DNA of 64,000 nucleotides. It comes from Bordetella genomosp. 8 (GTDB lineage Bacteria > Pseudomonadota > Gammaproteobacteria > Burkholderiales > Burkholderiaceae_B). The DNA is taken from positions 1,054,001 to 1,118,000 of the forward strand of contig NZ_CP021108.1 of NCBI RefSeq assembly GCF_002119685.1, in the 5' to 3' direction. Shown here piece by piece: positions 9,348 to 19,122 of this stretch (positions within the stretch are counted from its first letter, which is position 1; every line of letters begins with the position of its first letter). The translations under genes were made by a program, and so were the position numbers. The notes under the pieces are model-generated. The model was given only the letters and a program-made list of their open reading frames with translations. It did not search any database and was not told the DNA's origin.

Positions 9348-9420
9348 CCCACCCCCGAAGCGCTGGCGCGCTTCCCCCTCAAGGGGGCGCGGCCGGCGGA
9401 CCGGCGGAGCCGGATCCGCC
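9347..9420. repeat. Dispersed GC-rich intergenic repeat, copy 1
   Basis: The segment ACCCACCCCCGAAGCGCTGG followed by CGCGCTTCCCCCTCAAGGGGGCG lies between the Bug receptor and the RidA-like gene. It contains the hairpin-forming arms CCCCCTC-AAGGGGG and GAAGCGC/GCGCTTC. A nearly identical copy in reverse orientation occurs at 48691-48734 between gap and pgk, differing by one inserted base and one substitution over about 43 bases. Both copies are intergenic, which suggests a dispersed palindromic element of this lineage. Confidence 0.75.
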
Positions 9421-9497
9421 GCCGCCCGGGTTGAGGTGGCAGCAGTTTGTGGTGGCGGAACAAATGACCGCCCCCAAGGCAATAATTTGGAGACAGC

Positions 9498-10778
9498 ATG
9501 CCTTTCCAGCGCTATGGGATCCGCCGCTACGGCAACGGCGACATCATTCACGTGCCTTTCGTGCGCGCGGGCCATTGGGTGTTCGGCACGGGCCTGCGCG
9601 CCGTGCGTCCCAACGGGCTGGCAGACCCTGCCGTGCTGCGCGCCGATCACCCGCTGGGCGCGCCGCCACAGGCGCAGCGCGAAGCGCAGGCCATCTTCGA
9701 CACCATGCGCCGCCACCTGGAAGAAGCCGGCAGCGGCCTGGACCGCGTGGCGCGGCTGGACCAGTACTACCCGGACCCACGCCACGTCGATCCTTACCAC
9801 GTCGCCCGCAAGCAGGCGCTGGCGGGGCAGGTCGCGCCCAGTACCTCGGTCATCGTCGACCGCCTGCTGAACCTGGACGTCTCCATGGACGTGCAGGTCA
9901 TGGCCGCCACCGCGGCCAGTGGCTACACCGTGGAAAAAGCCGGCACCGGCAAGCTCAACGTCCCGCAGACCTCGGGCTATGCGCCCTGTCTGCGCATGGG
10001 CGACATGATCTTCGTCGCCGGCCAGCTGGCGCGCGACGCCAGCGGCAACATCGCGCCGGAAGCCCAGGTGCCGGCAGGCCAGATGTGGAACGGCACGCGC
10101 ATCAAGCTGGAAACCGATTACCTGGTGCAGAAGCGCCTGGTGCCCGCGCTGGACGCGGCGGGCAGCCGCCTGGACCTGGTGCTGAAGGCCCAGGTCTACC
10201 TGAGCCATCACGAAGACCTGCCCGCGTTCTGGCAGTCCTGGTCGCGCGCCTTCGGTGGACGGGTGCCGCCCACCACCGTGGTGCCCGTGCGGCATCCGGG
10301 CTTCGGCACGCGCGACGCCACCATCGAGGTCAACCTGGTCGCCGCCCACGAATCCGCCGCCGACCGTGTACGCGACGTCGAATGCGACGTGTCGCTGATC
10401 GCCACCGACATGTTGCCGGCGCGCGTCTTCGACGGCGTCCTGTTCGTGGCGGGCCTGATGGGCATCGAGGATGGCGGTTTGTGCGCCGGGTGCCATGTGC
10501 ACCCCAGCGCGCCGTTCTATGACGACCCGGTGCAGGCACAGATGCGCGATATCCTGGAAAAGGCAGCGACGATTTTCGCCGCCGCCGGCACGGAGCTGGC
10601 CTACGTCACGCGCGCGCTGCATTTCCATGCCGACCTGGCGGATTTCCGCCGGGGTTATGTGGCCTGGGACCCGGGGCTGCGTCGCACCGGCTTGCCTTTC
10701 AGCGCCATCCAGGTGGCGGACACCCTGTTCCTGCCGGGCGCGGCCGTCATTCTGGATCTGTGGGGTTACGTGCCCTGA
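9498..10778 (+). CDS. Protein with three RidA-like (YjgF/YER057c) repeats
   Basis: A 426-residue cytoplasmic protein that I read as three tandem RidA-like modules, roughly residues 1-140, 150-290 and 295-426. Each shows a strand like VFGTGLRAV, IFVAGQLARD or VLFVAGLMGIE, a long helix with an EA(A)G turn (HLEEAGSGLDRVARL, ALDAAGSRLDLVLKA, IFAAAGTELAYVTRA) and a closing strand. RidA proteins normally act as homotrimers that hydrolyse reactive enamines and imines. The Arg that binds the substrate carboxylate in active RidA proteins seems to be Thr, Ser or Phe in all three modules, so classical deaminase activity is doubtful. The start at 9498 follows TTTGGAGAC. It sits just after a Bug receptor and may take part in catabolism of its ligand (inference). 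Confidence 0.8.
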   Translation: MPFQRYGIRRYGNGDIIHVPFVRAGHWVFGTGLRAVRPNGLADPAVLRADHPLGAPPQAQREAQAIFDTMRRHLEEAGSGLDRVARLDQYYPDPRHVDPYHVARKQALAGQVAPSTSVIVDRLLNLDVSMDVQVMAATAASGYTVEKAGTGKLNVPQTSGYAPCLRMGDMIFVAGQLARDASGNIAPEAQVPAGQMWNGTRIKLETDYLVQKRLVPALDAAGSRLDLVLKAQVYLSHHEDLPAFWQSWSRAFGGRVPPTTVVPVRHPGFGTRDATIEVNLVAAHESAADRVRDVECDVSLIATDMLPARVFDGVLFVAGLMGIEDGGLCAGCHVHPSAPFYDDPVQAQMRDILEKAATIFAAAGTELAYVTRALHFHADLADFRRGYVAWDPGLRRTGLPFSAIQVADTLFLPGAAVILDLWGYVP

Positions 10779-10846
10779 TCCGGCCCGCCGATCGGTCGGA
10801 TCGGGGCGTGCTGTAATCCGTTCTCCCATTCAGCACACGACCACCT

Positions 10847-11344
10847 ATGCCATTCCTTTCGATGCGACAACAGATCCTGGGCTTGATCGGCTGGCTCGCG
10901 GTCGGCTTCGCCACGGCGGCCACCGGGGCTATCGCGTCCGTCCAGGCGGCGCAGTTCTATGGGCAGCTCACCCGGCCTGATTGGGCGCCGCCGGCGGGGG
11001 TGTTCGGCCCGGTCTGGAGCACCTTGTATGTCTTGATGAGCGTCGCGGCCTGGCTGGTCTGGCGCGAGGGCGGCTGGCGGATCCACGCCAAACCACTGGC
11101 GCTTTTCCTGGTGCAGCTCGTGGTCAACGCGCTCTGGAGCTGGCTGTTCTTCGCATGGCATCTGGGCGCCGCCGCCTTCGTCGATGTCTGCCTGCTGCTA
11201 CTGCTTATCGTCGCGACGCTGGCGGCGTTCTGGCGCGTGCGGGCGCTGGCGGGTGTGCTGATGCTGCCTTACCTGGCGTGGGTGGGTTTCGCCACCGCGC
11301 TTTGCTATAGGACGTGGCGCTTGAATCCGCAGTTGCTGGGATAG
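10847..11344 (+). CDS. TspO/MBR family membrane protein
   Basis: Homologue of the translocator protein TspO, a five-helix inner-membrane protein that binds tetrapyrroles. The 165-residue product is hydrophobic throughout, with five likely membrane segments. It carries the family signature FYGQLTRPDWAPPAGVFGPVWSTLYVLM at about residues 43-70, followed by the VNALWSWLFFAWH segment of helix 3. It is rich in Trp, as expected. An in-frame ATG at 10862 (MRQQILG) is a plausible alternative start and would give 160 residues, closer to the family. It stands alone between the RidA-like gene and the tRNA cluster. Its physiological role in this organism is unknown. Confidence 0.93.
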   Translation: MPFLSMRQQILGLIGWLAVGFATAATGAIASVQAAQFYGQLTRPDWAPPAGVFGPVWSTLYVLMSVAAWLVWREGGWRIHAKPLALFLVQLVVNALWSWLFFAWHLGAAAFVDVCLLLLLIVATLAAFWRVRALAGVLMLPYLAWVGFATALCYRTWRLNPQLLG

Positions 11345-11424
11345 AAGAGTGCGCGGCCGGATGCCATCGATCGACGGCGACATCGATTGTAAGCCCGGCG
11401 GCTGGATCCCATTCAGCAAGCGAT

Positions 11425-11457
11425 CGATGCGGACATCGCAATCGCATGTCCGCATCG
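11425..11457. repeat. 12-bp inverted repeat downstream of tspO
   Basis: CGATGCGGACAT (11425-11436) is the exact reverse complement of 11446-11457, separated by the 9-base spacer CGCAATCGC. It lies in the 290-base gap between tspO and the tRNA cluster, which otherwise holds no gene. No T-run follows on either strand, so it is either a hairpin at the end of the tspO transcript or a protein-binding site. Confidence 0.5.
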
Positions 11458-11561
11458 GACGGTCGTGCCGATTTTGTACCTAGGAAGCCGATCCGCGCAG
11501 TGTGTGCCGAGCAGGCGTCGCGCTCACGGGACGGCTCGAGATCGACAGGCCGTTCCAATGC

Positions 11562-11587
11562 AAAAAGCCCTGATTTCTCAGGGCTTT
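11562..11587 (-). terminator. Intrinsic terminator of the tRNA cluster
   Basis: Read on the minus strand: AAAGCCCTGA, loop GAAA, TCAGGGCTTT, then further T residues. The 10-bp stem is perfect, the loop is a stable GNRA tetraloop and the U-tract is proper. It lies 48 bases past the 3' end of tRNA-Asp and fits termination of the three-tRNA transcript. Confidence 0.9.
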
Positions 11588-11634
11588 CAGCGTGATCGCT
11601 GTTGTGGGTAATCCATCGACAACGATCTGAATTT

Positions 11635-11711
11635 TGGCGGAGCGGACGGGGCTCGAACCCGCGACCCCCGGCGTGACAGGCCGGTATTCTAACCAACTGA
11701 ACTACCGCTCC
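11635..11711 (-). tRNA. tRNA-Asp (GTC)
   Basis: A 77-base cloverleaf on the minus strand. The acceptor stem GGAGCGG pairs with CCGCTCC, followed by discriminator G and an encoded CCA. The anticodon loop is CTGTCAC with anticodon GTC, and the T-arm contains GGTTCGAGCC. It is the last of three tRNAs read right to left. Confidence 0.97.
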
Positions 11712-11777
11712 GCAGCGGCGTATTTTGTACAGCATCGCGAACGACGCCGGACTTTACAACCTTGCCAGCGATGAAGC

Positions 11778-11853
11778 TGGCGTCCCCTAGGGGATTCGAA
11801 CCCCTGTACTCACCGTGAAAGGGTGATGTCCTAGGCCTCTAGACGAAGGGGAC
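11778..11853 (-). tRNA. tRNA-Glu (TTC)
   Basis: A 76-base cloverleaf. The acceptor GTCCCCT pairs with AGGGGAC, with the 3' end GCCA encoded. The anticodon loop contains TTTCA with anticodon TTC, and the T-arm is GGTTCGAATCC. It is the middle gene of the cluster, 66 bases upstream of tRNA-Asp. Confidence 0.97.
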
Positions 11854-11898
11854 TTGAACTCGTCTTGTACTGCGTTTTTACTGCACTTCGCTTTCGAC

Positions 11899-11974
<76 letters not shown>

Positions 11975-12201
11975 GTGTATTCGCGATACTGCTGACGAAA
12001 TACTAGCCAAAATCCTGCAAAATCAGTGCTTGGGTGCAGCGATAAAACTGTTCGTTGCGACTGTTCTTGCCGGCTTTTGTCTGTGCCGTTGGCGAAGAAA
12101 CGAGATTATGCACGACTTTTTTGGGGCGTGCAAGTTGAGCTGGGCCGGGCATGCGATATGCCGCCGGGCCCTTTTCAGGAGAACGAATCAGGAGGCCTAG
12201 C

Positions 12202-13254
12202 ATGAGTCCGACTTCCTTTCCGGTGCGTCCCCTGGGACGTACCGACATGAACATCACGCGCGTCGGATTCGGCGCGTGGGCCATCGGCGGCGCCGGTTGG
12301 GCCGCGGGCTGGGGCGCGCAGGATGACGCCGATTCCATCGCGGCGATCCGCCATGCCGTCGATCGCGGCGTCAACTGGATCGACACGGCAGCCGTGTACG
12401 GCCTGGGCCATTCCGAAGAACTGGTGGGCCAGGCATTGAAGGATATAGCGCCCAGCCGGCGTCCCTATGTGTTCACCAAGTGCGGCCTGGTATGGGACGA
12501 GCATGCGCCCACCGCGCCGCCGCGCCGGGTCGGCGCCACGCGCAGCCTGCGCGCGGAGCTGGAAGGCTCGCTCAAGCGCCTGGGCGTGGAGCGCATCGAC
12601 CTGTACCAGATGCACTGGCCTGCCGGCGACGGCGCCACGTTGGCGGAATACTGGCAGGCCTTGCTGGACATGAAGGCCGAAGGAAAGGTACGCGCCATCG
12701 GACTGTCCAATCACAACGCCGCGCAACTGGAAGACGCCGAGCGCCTGGGTCACGTCGACACGCTGCAGCCGCCGTTTTCCGCCATACGGCGGGACGCCGC
12801 CGCCGACCTGCTGCCCTGGTGCCTGGATCACGCCACGGGCGTGATCGTCTACAGCCCGATGCAGTCGGGGCTATTGAGCGGGGGCTTCAGCCAGGCGCGC
12901 GCCGCCGCCTTGCCCGAGGATGACTGGCGCTCGCGCAACCCTGAATTCACCGGCGAAAACCTGCGCCGCAACCTGGAGCTGGCCGACGTGCTGCGGCGCA
13001 TCGCCGAGCGGCATGGCTGCACGGTGGCCGCCGCGGCGATTGCCTGGACATTGGCCTGGCCCGGCGTGACCGGCGCCATCGTCGGCGCGCGGTCGGCGGG
13101 GCAGGTGGACGGCTGGCTGGGCGCCGCGACCCTGGAGCTCGACGAGCAGGACATGGCCGAGATTGCGTCCTTCATCGAGCTGAGCGGTGTGGGTACGGGG
13201 CCTTCGTCGCCGCAGCGCCAGGCAGGCGCGGACCTGCCGCTGCGCGAACGCTGA
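12202..13254 (+). CDS. Aldo/keto reductase
   Basis: NAD(P)H-dependent oxidoreductase of the aldo/keto reductase superfamily, 350 residues, cytoplasmic. Seen: VRPLGRTDMNITRVGFGAWAIGG at the N-terminus; the GVNWIDTAAVYGLGHSEELVG segment with the catalytic Asp and Tyr of the family; an FTKCGL strand with the expected Lys; RIDLYQMHW with the catalytic His; and IGLSNHNAAQLEDA. The cofactor end AIVGARSAGQVDGWLGA matches the phosphate-binding region. The start at 12202 has a strong AGGAGG about 8 bases upstream. The closest subgroup is the Tas/YajO/AKR11-12-like general stress group, but the substrate is unknown. It converges on lnt. Confidence 0.93.
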   Translation: MSPTSFPVRPLGRTDMNITRVGFGAWAIGGAGWAAGWGAQDDADSIAAIRHAVDRGVNWIDTAAVYGLGHSEELVGQALKDIAPSRRPYVFTKCGLVWDEHAPTAPPRRVGATRSLRAELEGSLKRLGVERIDLYQMHWPAGDGATLAEYWQALLDMKAEGKVRAIGLSNHNAAQLEDAERLGHVDTLQPPFSAIRRDAAADLLPWCLDHATGVIVYSPMQSGLLSGGFSQARAAALPEDDWRSRNPEFTGENLRRNLELADVLRRIAERHGCTVAAAAIAWTLAWPGVTGAIVGARSAGQVDGWLGAATLELDEQDMAEIASFIELSGVGTGPSSPQRQAGADLPLRER

Positions 13255-13340
13255 ACCGCGGCGGGCGCGCGCGCGCCCGGCTTCACGTCTGAGACGGGCC
13301 GGTTCGGTGCGGCCCGGGCCACAGGCCGCGGCGCACTGCC

Positions 13341-14969
13341 TTATGCAGAAACAGTGCGCCGGCGCGTCGCCAGCAACCCCAGCAGTCCCAGCGCCACCAG
13401 TCCCATGATGGCGGTGTTGCCGGTGCGGACATAGGGCGTCAGGCCCGTGGTTCCCTGGACGGAGGTCGCCAGCGCCGTCATCTGCATCGTCGGCGCCTGG
13501 GCCAGCACATGGCCTTGCGGATCGATGGACACCGTCAGGCCGGTGTTGGTCGCCGCCAGCATGGGCCGCGCGGTTTCCAGGGTGCGCATGCGACCGATCT
13601 GCAGATGCTGCCGCAAGGCCCAGGTATCGCCGAACCAGCCCAGGTTGCTGAGGTTCACCAGGATGGACGCCCCGGGTTCGCCCTGCGGCCCCGGCCGCAG
13701 GGCCGGCAGCAGTTCTTCGCCGAACAGGTCTTCGTAGCAGATGTTCAGCGCCAGGCGCTGGCCCGCGATGTCGAAGGGCACTTGGCGCGCGTCGCCGCGA
13801 TCGAAGTCGCCCAGCGGAATATCCAGCATGCGTACGAACCAGTGGAAGCCGGGCGGCACGAATTCGCCCCAGGGCACCAGGTGGCGCTTGTCGTAGCGCA
13901 TGGGCAGTTCGCCGGTGCGCAGCGCTTCCGGCGACGTGTTGGCGTCGAAGGCCACTGCGCTGTTGGTGTAGCGGTCGCGGCCGTCCACCACGCGGTGCAG
14001 GGGCACGCCCATCACGATGGTGGCGTTGCGTTCTTCGGCGATGCGGCGCCACAGGTCCCAGGCGCGTGGGTCGAGCTGGTCCTGGAAGACCGGCAATACG
14101 GTTTCCGGCAGGATGATGACCTGCGGCGCGGCTTCGCCCGGGGCGGGCGGCAGGGCCGCCTGGTTCATGTGCTGCAGCAGGCCTCTTTCCATCTGGGCGG
14201 GATCGAACTTCTGCGATTGTTCGATGTTGCCCTGGACCAGCCGCACCCGCAGCGGCGCGCCATCGGGCCGCGACCACGCGATATGCGACAAGCCCCAGCC
14301 CGCCAGCGCCGCCACGATCGCCAGCGCGGCGGCCATGCCGTCGCGCGGGTCGCGGGACGTTTCGGCCGGTCGCCAGAGCACCGCCAGGGCGGCGGCCGCG
14401 AAGGCGGCCAGCCAGGCGACGCCGTACACGCCCAGCACCGGCGCCCAGCCCGCGTACGGGCTGTCGACGTGGGCATAGCCGATGTTCAGCCAGGGGAAGC
14501 CGGTCCATAGCGTGCCGCGCACCCATTCGAGCGCGGCAAGTCCGCAGGCGAAAGCCAGCGCCGCGCGCAGCCGGCGCCTGGGCGCGGCGTCCGCGCGCAG
14601 CGGCGCGAGCCAGCGGCCGAGCACGCCGCCCAACGCGGGGAACAGCGCGATGAACGCCGACAGCGCCAGCACGCCCGCCACGGCCAGGGGTGACGACAGG
14701 CCGCCGTAGTCGTGCATGCTGACGTACAGCCAGTACAGGCCCAGGGCATAGCACGCGAAGTGAAAGAGCCAGCCGTCCCATAGCGCGCGGCGCAAGGTGG
14801 GCGCCGCCAATTGGCGGCGCGCCACGATGGCGAGCATCAGGACCTGCACCAGCGCCAGGGCGCCATCGGGTAGCGGACCCGGGGCGAAGGTCAGCGCCTG
14901 TACGGCGCCGGCCACGATCATGCACGCCGCGCCCGCGATCCGGGGGGCGCGCGTCTTCAGGCTGCTCAT
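13341..14969 (-). CDS. lnt: Apolipoprotein N-acyltransferase
   Basis: Inner-membrane enzyme that adds the third acyl chain to the N-terminal cysteine of lipoproteins, completing their maturation before Lol-mediated export. The N-terminal half (about residues 1-215) is a hydrophobic multi-helix domain; the rest is a nitrilase-like domain. The catalytic triad context is visible: [10 protein letters not shown] (Glu), [18 protein letters not shown] (Lys) and [14 protein letters not shown] (Cys). A final membrane helix follows near [15 protein letters not shown]. Length is 542 residues. The ATG overlaps the corC stop as ATGA, so the two are translationally coupled. It is the last gene of the miaB-phoH-ybeY-corC-lnt operon. 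Confidence 0.97.
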   Translation of the reverse strand: MSSLKTRAPRIAGAACMIVAGAVQALTFAPGPLPDGALALVQVLMLAIVARRQLAAPTLRRALWDGWLFHFACYALGLYWLYVSMHDYGGLSSPLAVAGVLALSAFIALFPALGGVLGRWLAPLRADAAPRRRLRAALAFACGLAALEWVRGTLWTGFPWLNIGYAHVDSPYAGWAPVLGVYGVAWLAAFAAAALAVLWRPAETSRDPRDGMAAALAIVAALAGWGLSHIAWSRPDGAPLRVRLVQGNIEQSQKFDPAQMERGLLQHMNQAALPPAPGEAAPQVIILPETVLPVFQDQLDPRAWDLWRRIAEERNATIVMGVPLHRVVDGRDRYTNSAVAFDANTSPEALRTGELPMRYDKRHLVPWGEFVPPGFHWFVRMLDIPLGDFDRGDARQVPFDIAGQRLALNICYEDLFGEELLPALRPGPQGEPGASILVNLSNLGWFGDTWALRQHLQIGRMRTLETARPMLAATNTGLTVSIDPQGHVLAQAPTMQMTALATSVQGTTGLTPYVRTGNTAIMGLVALGLLGLLATRRRTVSA

Positions 14970-15859
14970 TCTGATTCGGAGGAAGCGGTGGATGGCGGAT
15001 TGGGCGGCAGCCGCTTCACGCGCAGCCACAGCGCGCGGCGAGGATCCGCGCGGACGACTTCGAAACTCAGGCCGTCGCGCTCGGCGTGGTCGCCGCGGCG
15101 CGGGATGCGGCCGAGTTCGCCGCCCAGCCAGCCGCCGATGCTGTCGTATTCATCGTGCGGCAGCGCCAGGCCGAAGGCCTCGTTAAATTTTTCGATGTCG
15201 GTGCTCGCCTGCACCCGCCACTGGTTCTCGCCTTCGGCGAATATGGTGGCTTCCTCGTCTTCGTCGAATTCATCCTCGATATCGCCGACGATTTCCTCCA
15301 GCACGTCTTCCATGCTGACCAGCCCGGCAATGCCGCCGTATTCGTCGATGACGATGGCCAGGTGGTTGCGGCTTTCGCGGAAATCGCGCAGCAGCACGTT
15401 CAGGCGCTTGGATTCGGGGATGAAAACAGCCGGCCGCACCAGCGAGCGCAACTCGATATTCGGTTCGAGCATGCAACGCAGCAGGTCCTTGGCCAGCAGG
15501 ATACCGATGATGTTGTCGCGGTCGTCCTCGAATACCGGAAAGCGCGAATGCGCGGTATCGATGATGACGGACAGCAGATAGGGCAGGGGCTGCGCGATGT
15601 CCAGCAGGTCCATGCGCGAACGCGGCACCATGATGTCGCCGACGGTGCGCTCCGACACGGCGAGCGCGCCCTTGATCATCGCGTACGACTCGGCGTCCAG
15701 CAGATCGCGTTCGTGGGCGGCTTCGAGGATCGCCTTGATGCCTTCGCGATCTTCGGGTTCGCGGCGAACCAGGGACAGCAGGCGGTCGAGCAGGGATTTG
15801 GTGGCGGGCTTGGCTTGACGCGTGGAATCCGCGTCGTTCGCAGGGTAGGGGTCAGGCAT
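14966..15859 (-). CDS. corC: CorC/HlyC family CBS-domain protein
   Basis: Cytosolic CBS-pair protein of the CorC family, linked to magnesium and cobalt efflux; it lacks the DUF21 membrane domain found in longer relatives. The 297-residue product has an N-terminal helical region ([31 protein letters not shown]). Two CBS repeats follow, opening with [21 protein letters not shown], then [21 protein letters not shown] and [38 protein letters not shown]-terminal CorC_HlyC domain ends near [14 protein letters not shown]. The arrangement between ybeY and lnt is conserved in proteobacteria. Its exact biochemical role remains debated. Confidence 0.95.
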   Translation of the reverse strand: MPDPYPANDADSTRQAKPATKSLLDRLLSLVRREPEDREGIKAILEAAHERDLLDAESYAMIKGALAVSERTVGDIMVPRSRMDLLDIAQPLPYLLSVIIDTAHSRFPVFEDDRDNIIGILLAKDLLRCMLEPNIELRSLVRPAVFIPESKRLNVLLRDFRESRNHLAIVIDEYGGIAGLVSMEDVLEEIVGDIEDEFDEDEEATIFAEGENQWRVQASTDIEKFNEAFGLALPHDEYDSIGGWLGGELGRIPRRGDHAERDGLSFEVVRADPRRALWLRVKRLPPNPPSTASSESE

Positions 15860-15998
15860 CGTCCAGAGGACAAGTTACAAAGAATCCAGCATAACCGATG
15901 TTGCGCGGCGCTTTTGTAACTGCGCGGCGGGGATAACCCCAGTAGGGGCCGGCGCTCACTGCGCGCGGGCCCGTGGCGGGCGCCGCGACCGCCGCCGC

Positions 15999-16505
15999 CT
16001 ACTGCGGCTCGTAGGGATCGGCGATGCCCATCCCGGCCAGCACGCGGGTTTCCAGGGCTTCCATGCGCTTGGCGTCGCGCGCCTTGATGTGGTCGTAGCC
16101 CAGCGCATGCAAGGCGCCGTGCACCGTCAGATGGGCGGCATGGTCCAGCGGCGTCTTCCGCTGCTCGCGCGCCTCGCGCCGCAGGACCGGCAGGCAGAGC
16201 ACGATGTCGCCCCGGGCCACCGCGTCCGGCCCGACGCCGTACTCGAACGTCAGCACATTGGTGGCATAGTCCCGCCCACGGAACGCGTGGTTGAGCTGGC
16301 GGCCTTCCGCCTGCCCGACGATGCGCAGGCTGATTTCCGCGCCCTGGAATCCGACCAGGCCATCGTCGCGCGCGGCCTGCAGCGCACGCTGGATCCAGCG
16401 GCGCAGCCGCCAGCGCGGCAAGGTGGGTGCTTCGACGGCGTACTGCACGGAAAGCGACAGATCGACGGAACCGGCGCCCACGCCATCAGCGACGCTATTC
16501 CTCAT
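15999..16505 (-). CDS. ybeY: Endoribonuclease YbeY
   Basis: Zinc-dependent endoribonuclease needed for 16S rRNA 3' end maturation and ribosome quality control. The 168-residue product carries the family's metal motif HGALHALGYDH, with His at residues 129, 133 and 139, and the upstream LNHAFRGRDYATNVLTFEYG segment. The ATG at 16505 overlaps the end of phoH by 11 bases, which indicates coupling. The frame is open further upstream to 16649, but that part lies wholly inside phoH and is unlike YbeY. About 140 bases separate it from corC. Confidence 0.95.
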   Translation of the reverse strand: MRNSVADGVGAGSVDLSLSVQYAVEAPTLPRWRLRRWIQRALQAARDDGLVGFQGAEISLRIVGQAEGRQLNHAFRGRDYATNVLTFEYGVGPDAVARGDIVLCLPVLRREAREQRKTPLDHAAHLTVHGALHALGYDHIKARDAKRMEALETRVLAGMGIADPYEPQ

Positions 16506-17511
16506 CCGCCGCGGCCTTGTCGTAGGCGTCGACGATGCGCGCGACCAGCGGGTGGCGGACCACGTCGCGGCTGGTGAAGCGAGTCGTGGCGATGCCCTGC
16601 ACTTCTTCCAGCACCCGCACCGCGTGCGCCAGGCCGCTTTGCTGGCCACGCGGCAAGTCCACCTGTGACGGATCGCCGGTGATCACCGCCTTGCTGCCGA
16701 AACCGATACGCGTCAGGAACATCTTCATCTGTTCCGGCGTGGTGTTCTGCGCTTCGTCCAGGATGACGAAAGCATGGTTCAGCGTGCGGCCGCGCATATA
16801 GGCCAGCGGCGCGATCTCGATGGTCTGTTTTTCGAACAGGCGCTGCACCCGTTCGAAGCCCATCAGGTCGTACAGGGCGTCATACAGCGGGCGCAGATAG
16901 GGATCGACCTTCTGCGCCAGGTCTCCCGGCAGGAAGCCCAGGCGTTCGCCGGCCTCGACAGCCGGGCGCGTCAGCACCAGGCGTTGCACGGTGTCGCGCT
17001 CCATGGCGTCGATGGCGCAGGCCACCGCCAGCCAGGTCTTGCCCGTGCCGGCCGGTCCGATGCCGAAGGTGATGTCGTGCTTGAGGATGTTTTCCAGATA
17101 GTCGCGCTGGCGCGGCGTGCGCGGACGCAGGTCCGAGCGACGCGTGCGCAGGGCGATGAAGTCGCGGTCGTCGTCCAGGGCGGGCATCGCGCCGGTACCC
17201 GAGGCCTGCGTGGCGCCCGGCGAGCCGCCGACGCGGCCGATGCCGATTTCCACCAGGCCCAGCTGGATGTCGTCGACGGACAGGGGCTTGCGGGCCGCCT
17301 GCTCATCGAAGCGGCGCAGCGCCTGCGCCGCCAGTTCCGCCTGTTCGCCTTCCAGCGTGACGCGGCTGCCGCGGCGGGTCAGCTTGACCGCCAGGCCATC
17401 GGCCAGCTGGCGCAGGTTTTCATCGAGAGGACCGCAAAGATTCGCCAGCTGCGCATTGTCGCCGCTGAGCTGTACGGTGATGCCGGGCTGTTTGCGGGGC
17501 GCGCCTGCCAT
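16495..17511 (-). CDS. phoH: PhoH-like ATPase (YbeZ)
   Basis: PhoH-family P-loop ATPase, the usual partner of YbeY, thought to assist RNA processing. The 338-residue product has an N-terminal region resembling a KH-like fold (about residues 10-75), then the Walker A motif GPAGTGKT at residues 152-159 and Walker [11 protein letters not shown], followed by the sensor-like [12 protein letters not shown]. The C-terminus [13 protein letters not shown] is normal for the family. Its start overlaps the miaB stop as TAATG (one shared base), and its end overlaps ybeY. The three genes are therefore one tightly coupled unit. Confidence 0.96.
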   Translation of the reverse strand: MAGAPRKQPGITVQLSGDNAQLANLCGPLDENLRQLADGLAVKLTRRGSRVTLEGEQAELAAQALRRFDEQAARKPLSVDDIQLGLVEIGIGRVGGSPGATQASGTGAMPALDDDRDFIALRTRRSDLRPRTPRQRDYLENILKHDITFGIGPAGTGKTWLAVACAIDAMERDTVQRLVLTRPAVEAGERLGFLPGDLAQKVDPYLRPLYDALYDLMGFERVQRLFEKQTIEIAPLAYMRGRTLNHAFVILDEAQNTTPEQMKMFLTRIGFGSKAVITGDPSQVDLPRGQQSGLAHAVRVLEEVQGIATTRFTSRDVVRHPLVARIVDAYDKAAADEE

Positions 17512-18953
17512 TACGCGGCCTCCCCGGTGTCGCCGGAGACCGCCACCCGTCCGCGCAGGGAGTTGGGATAGGCCTCGGTGATGACGATGTCGACCATGTG
17601 GCCGATCAGCCGCGGCGGCGCGGCGAAATTGACGATGCGGTTGTTTTCCGTGCGGCCCATGAGTTCATTCGGATCGCGGCGCGAAGGTCCTTCGACCAGC
17701 ACGCGCTGGGTGGTGCCGACCATGGCGCGGCTGATCGCCGACGCCTGTTCGGCGATGCGCGCCTGCAGCCGCTGCAGGCGCTGCAGCTTGAGGGTCTGTG
17801 GCGTATCGTCGGCCAGGTCCGCCGCCGGCGTACCGGGACGGCGCGAGTAGACGAAGGAAAACGAGGTGTCGAAGCCGACGTCGTCGATCAGCTTCATGGT
17901 TTTCTCGAAGTCTTCTTCCGTTTCCCCGGGGAAGCCGACGATGAAGTCGGACGACAGGGTCAGGCCGGGGCGCGCCTCGCGCAGGCGGCGCACGATGGAC
18001 TTGAATTCCAGCGTGGTGTAGCCGCGCTTCATCGCTGCCAGTACGCGATCGCTGCCCGCCTGGACCGGCAGATGCAGGAAGGACACCAGCTTGGGCAGCC
18101 GGGCATAGGCCTCGATCAGCCGCGGCGTCATCTCCTTGGGGTGCGAGGTCGTGTAGCGGATCCGTTCGATGCCGGGAATGTCATGCACGTATTCCAGCAG
18201 CATGGCGAAATCGGCGATCTCGTCGCCATCGCCCAGGCGGCCGCGGTAGGCATTGACGTTCTGGCCCAGCAGCGTGACTTCCTTCACGCCCTGGTCGGCC
18301 AGGTCGGCGATCTCGACCAGGATGTCGTCGAAGGGCCGCGAGACTTCGTCGCCACGGGTGTAGGGTACGACGCAGAAGCTGCAGTACTTGCTGCAGCCTT
18401 CCATGATGGACACGAAGGCGGTCGCGCCGTCGACGCGCGGCGGCGGCAGCGAGTCGAATTTTTCGATGCTGGGAAAGCTGATGTCCACCTGGGCGCGGCC
18501 CTCGGCCTCGCGCTGGCGGATCAGCTCTGGCAGCCGATGCAGGGTCTGCGGACCGAACACCACGTCGACGTACGGGGCGCGCTTGACGATGGCTTCGCCT
18601 TCCTGGCTGGCCACGCAGCCGCCGACGCCGATGACCAGCCCGGGCTTGGCCTTCTTGAGCTGCTGCACGCGGCCAAGGTCGGAGAACACTTTTTCCTGCG
18701 CCTTTTCGCGCACGGAACAGGTGTTGAACAGGATGATGTCCGCGTCTTCCGGCGTGTCGGTCAGCTCGACGCCCTGCGATTCACGCAGTACGTCCACCAT
18801 TTTGTCGGAGTCGTACTCGTTCATCTGGCAACCGAAGGTGCGGATGAACAATTTGCGGGGCGTATCGGAATCCGGGCCAGCGGACAGGGAAGGGGAAGCG
18901 TCGGCGGACGCCGGCGCCAGTGCGCCGTCGCGCGCGAGTATGGTTTCTTGCAT
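17511..18953 (-). CDS. miaB: tRNA-2-methylthio-N6-dimethylallyladenosine synthase
   Basis: Radical SAM methylthiotransferase that converts i6A37 to ms2i6A37 in tRNAs reading UNN codons. From the ATG at 18953 the product is 480 residues: an N-terminal UPF0004 domain with [14 protein letters not shown] (Cys 42), NTCSVREKA and GGCVASQEG for the auxiliary cluster; the radical SAM motif [15 protein letters not shown]; and a C-terminal TRAM domain ending near [10 protein letters not shown]. The frame runs open 133 codons further upstream, but that part reads as translated intergenic sequence and overlaps the PAP2 gene on the other strand. First gene of the operon with phoH, ybeY, corC and lnt. The 170-base gap to the divergent PAP2 gene should hold its promoter. 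Confidence 0.97.
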   Translation of the reverse strand: MQETILARDGALAPASADASPSLSAGPDSDTPRKLFIRTFGCQMNEYDSDKMVDVLRESQGVELTDTPEDADIILFNTCSVREKAQEKVFSDLGRVQQLKKAKPGLVIGVGGCVASQEGEAIVKRAPYVDVVFGPQTLHRLPELIRQREAEGRAQVDISFPSIEKFDSLPPPRVDGATAFVSIMEGCSKYCSFCVVPYTRGDEVSRPFDDILVEIADLADQGVKEVTLLGQNVNAYRGRLGDGDEIADFAMLLEYVHDIPGIERIRYTTSHPKEMTPRLIEAYARLPKLVSFLHLPVQAGSDRVLAAMKRGYTTLEFKSIVRRLREARPGLTLSSDFIVGFPGETEEDFEKTMKLIDDVGFDTSFSFVYSRRPGTPAADLADDTPQTLKLQRLQRLQARIAEQASAISRAMVGTTQRVLVEGPSRRDPNELMGRTENNRIVNFAAPPRLIGHMVDIVITEAYPNSLRGRVAVSGDTGEAA

Positions 18954-19122
18954 GTCGGAAGCCGTGACGGGTGTAGATCCCGGGGGCAGGGGAGAAAAAC
19001 AGAATTTTACCCCGGATGCGCCGTTGTCTTGGTATTGTCTCGGTCCGGTCCTAGCATGAGGCCGGATACGCGGCCGGCCGCACGGGGCGGCGCCGCGCAA
19101 TCGACAGGGATGACGAGGGGAC

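Noticed and set aside
12003..12386. 127-codon minus-strand frame overlapping the aldo/keto reductase start
   Set aside because: It covers the divergent promoter region and the reductase N-terminus, has no ribosome-binding site and its sequence is not protein-like.
13258..13340. GC palindromes after the aldo/keto reductase as a terminator
   Set aside because: Several short overlapping GC inverted repeats are present, but none has a T-run or a clearly dominant stem, so I did not annotate one.
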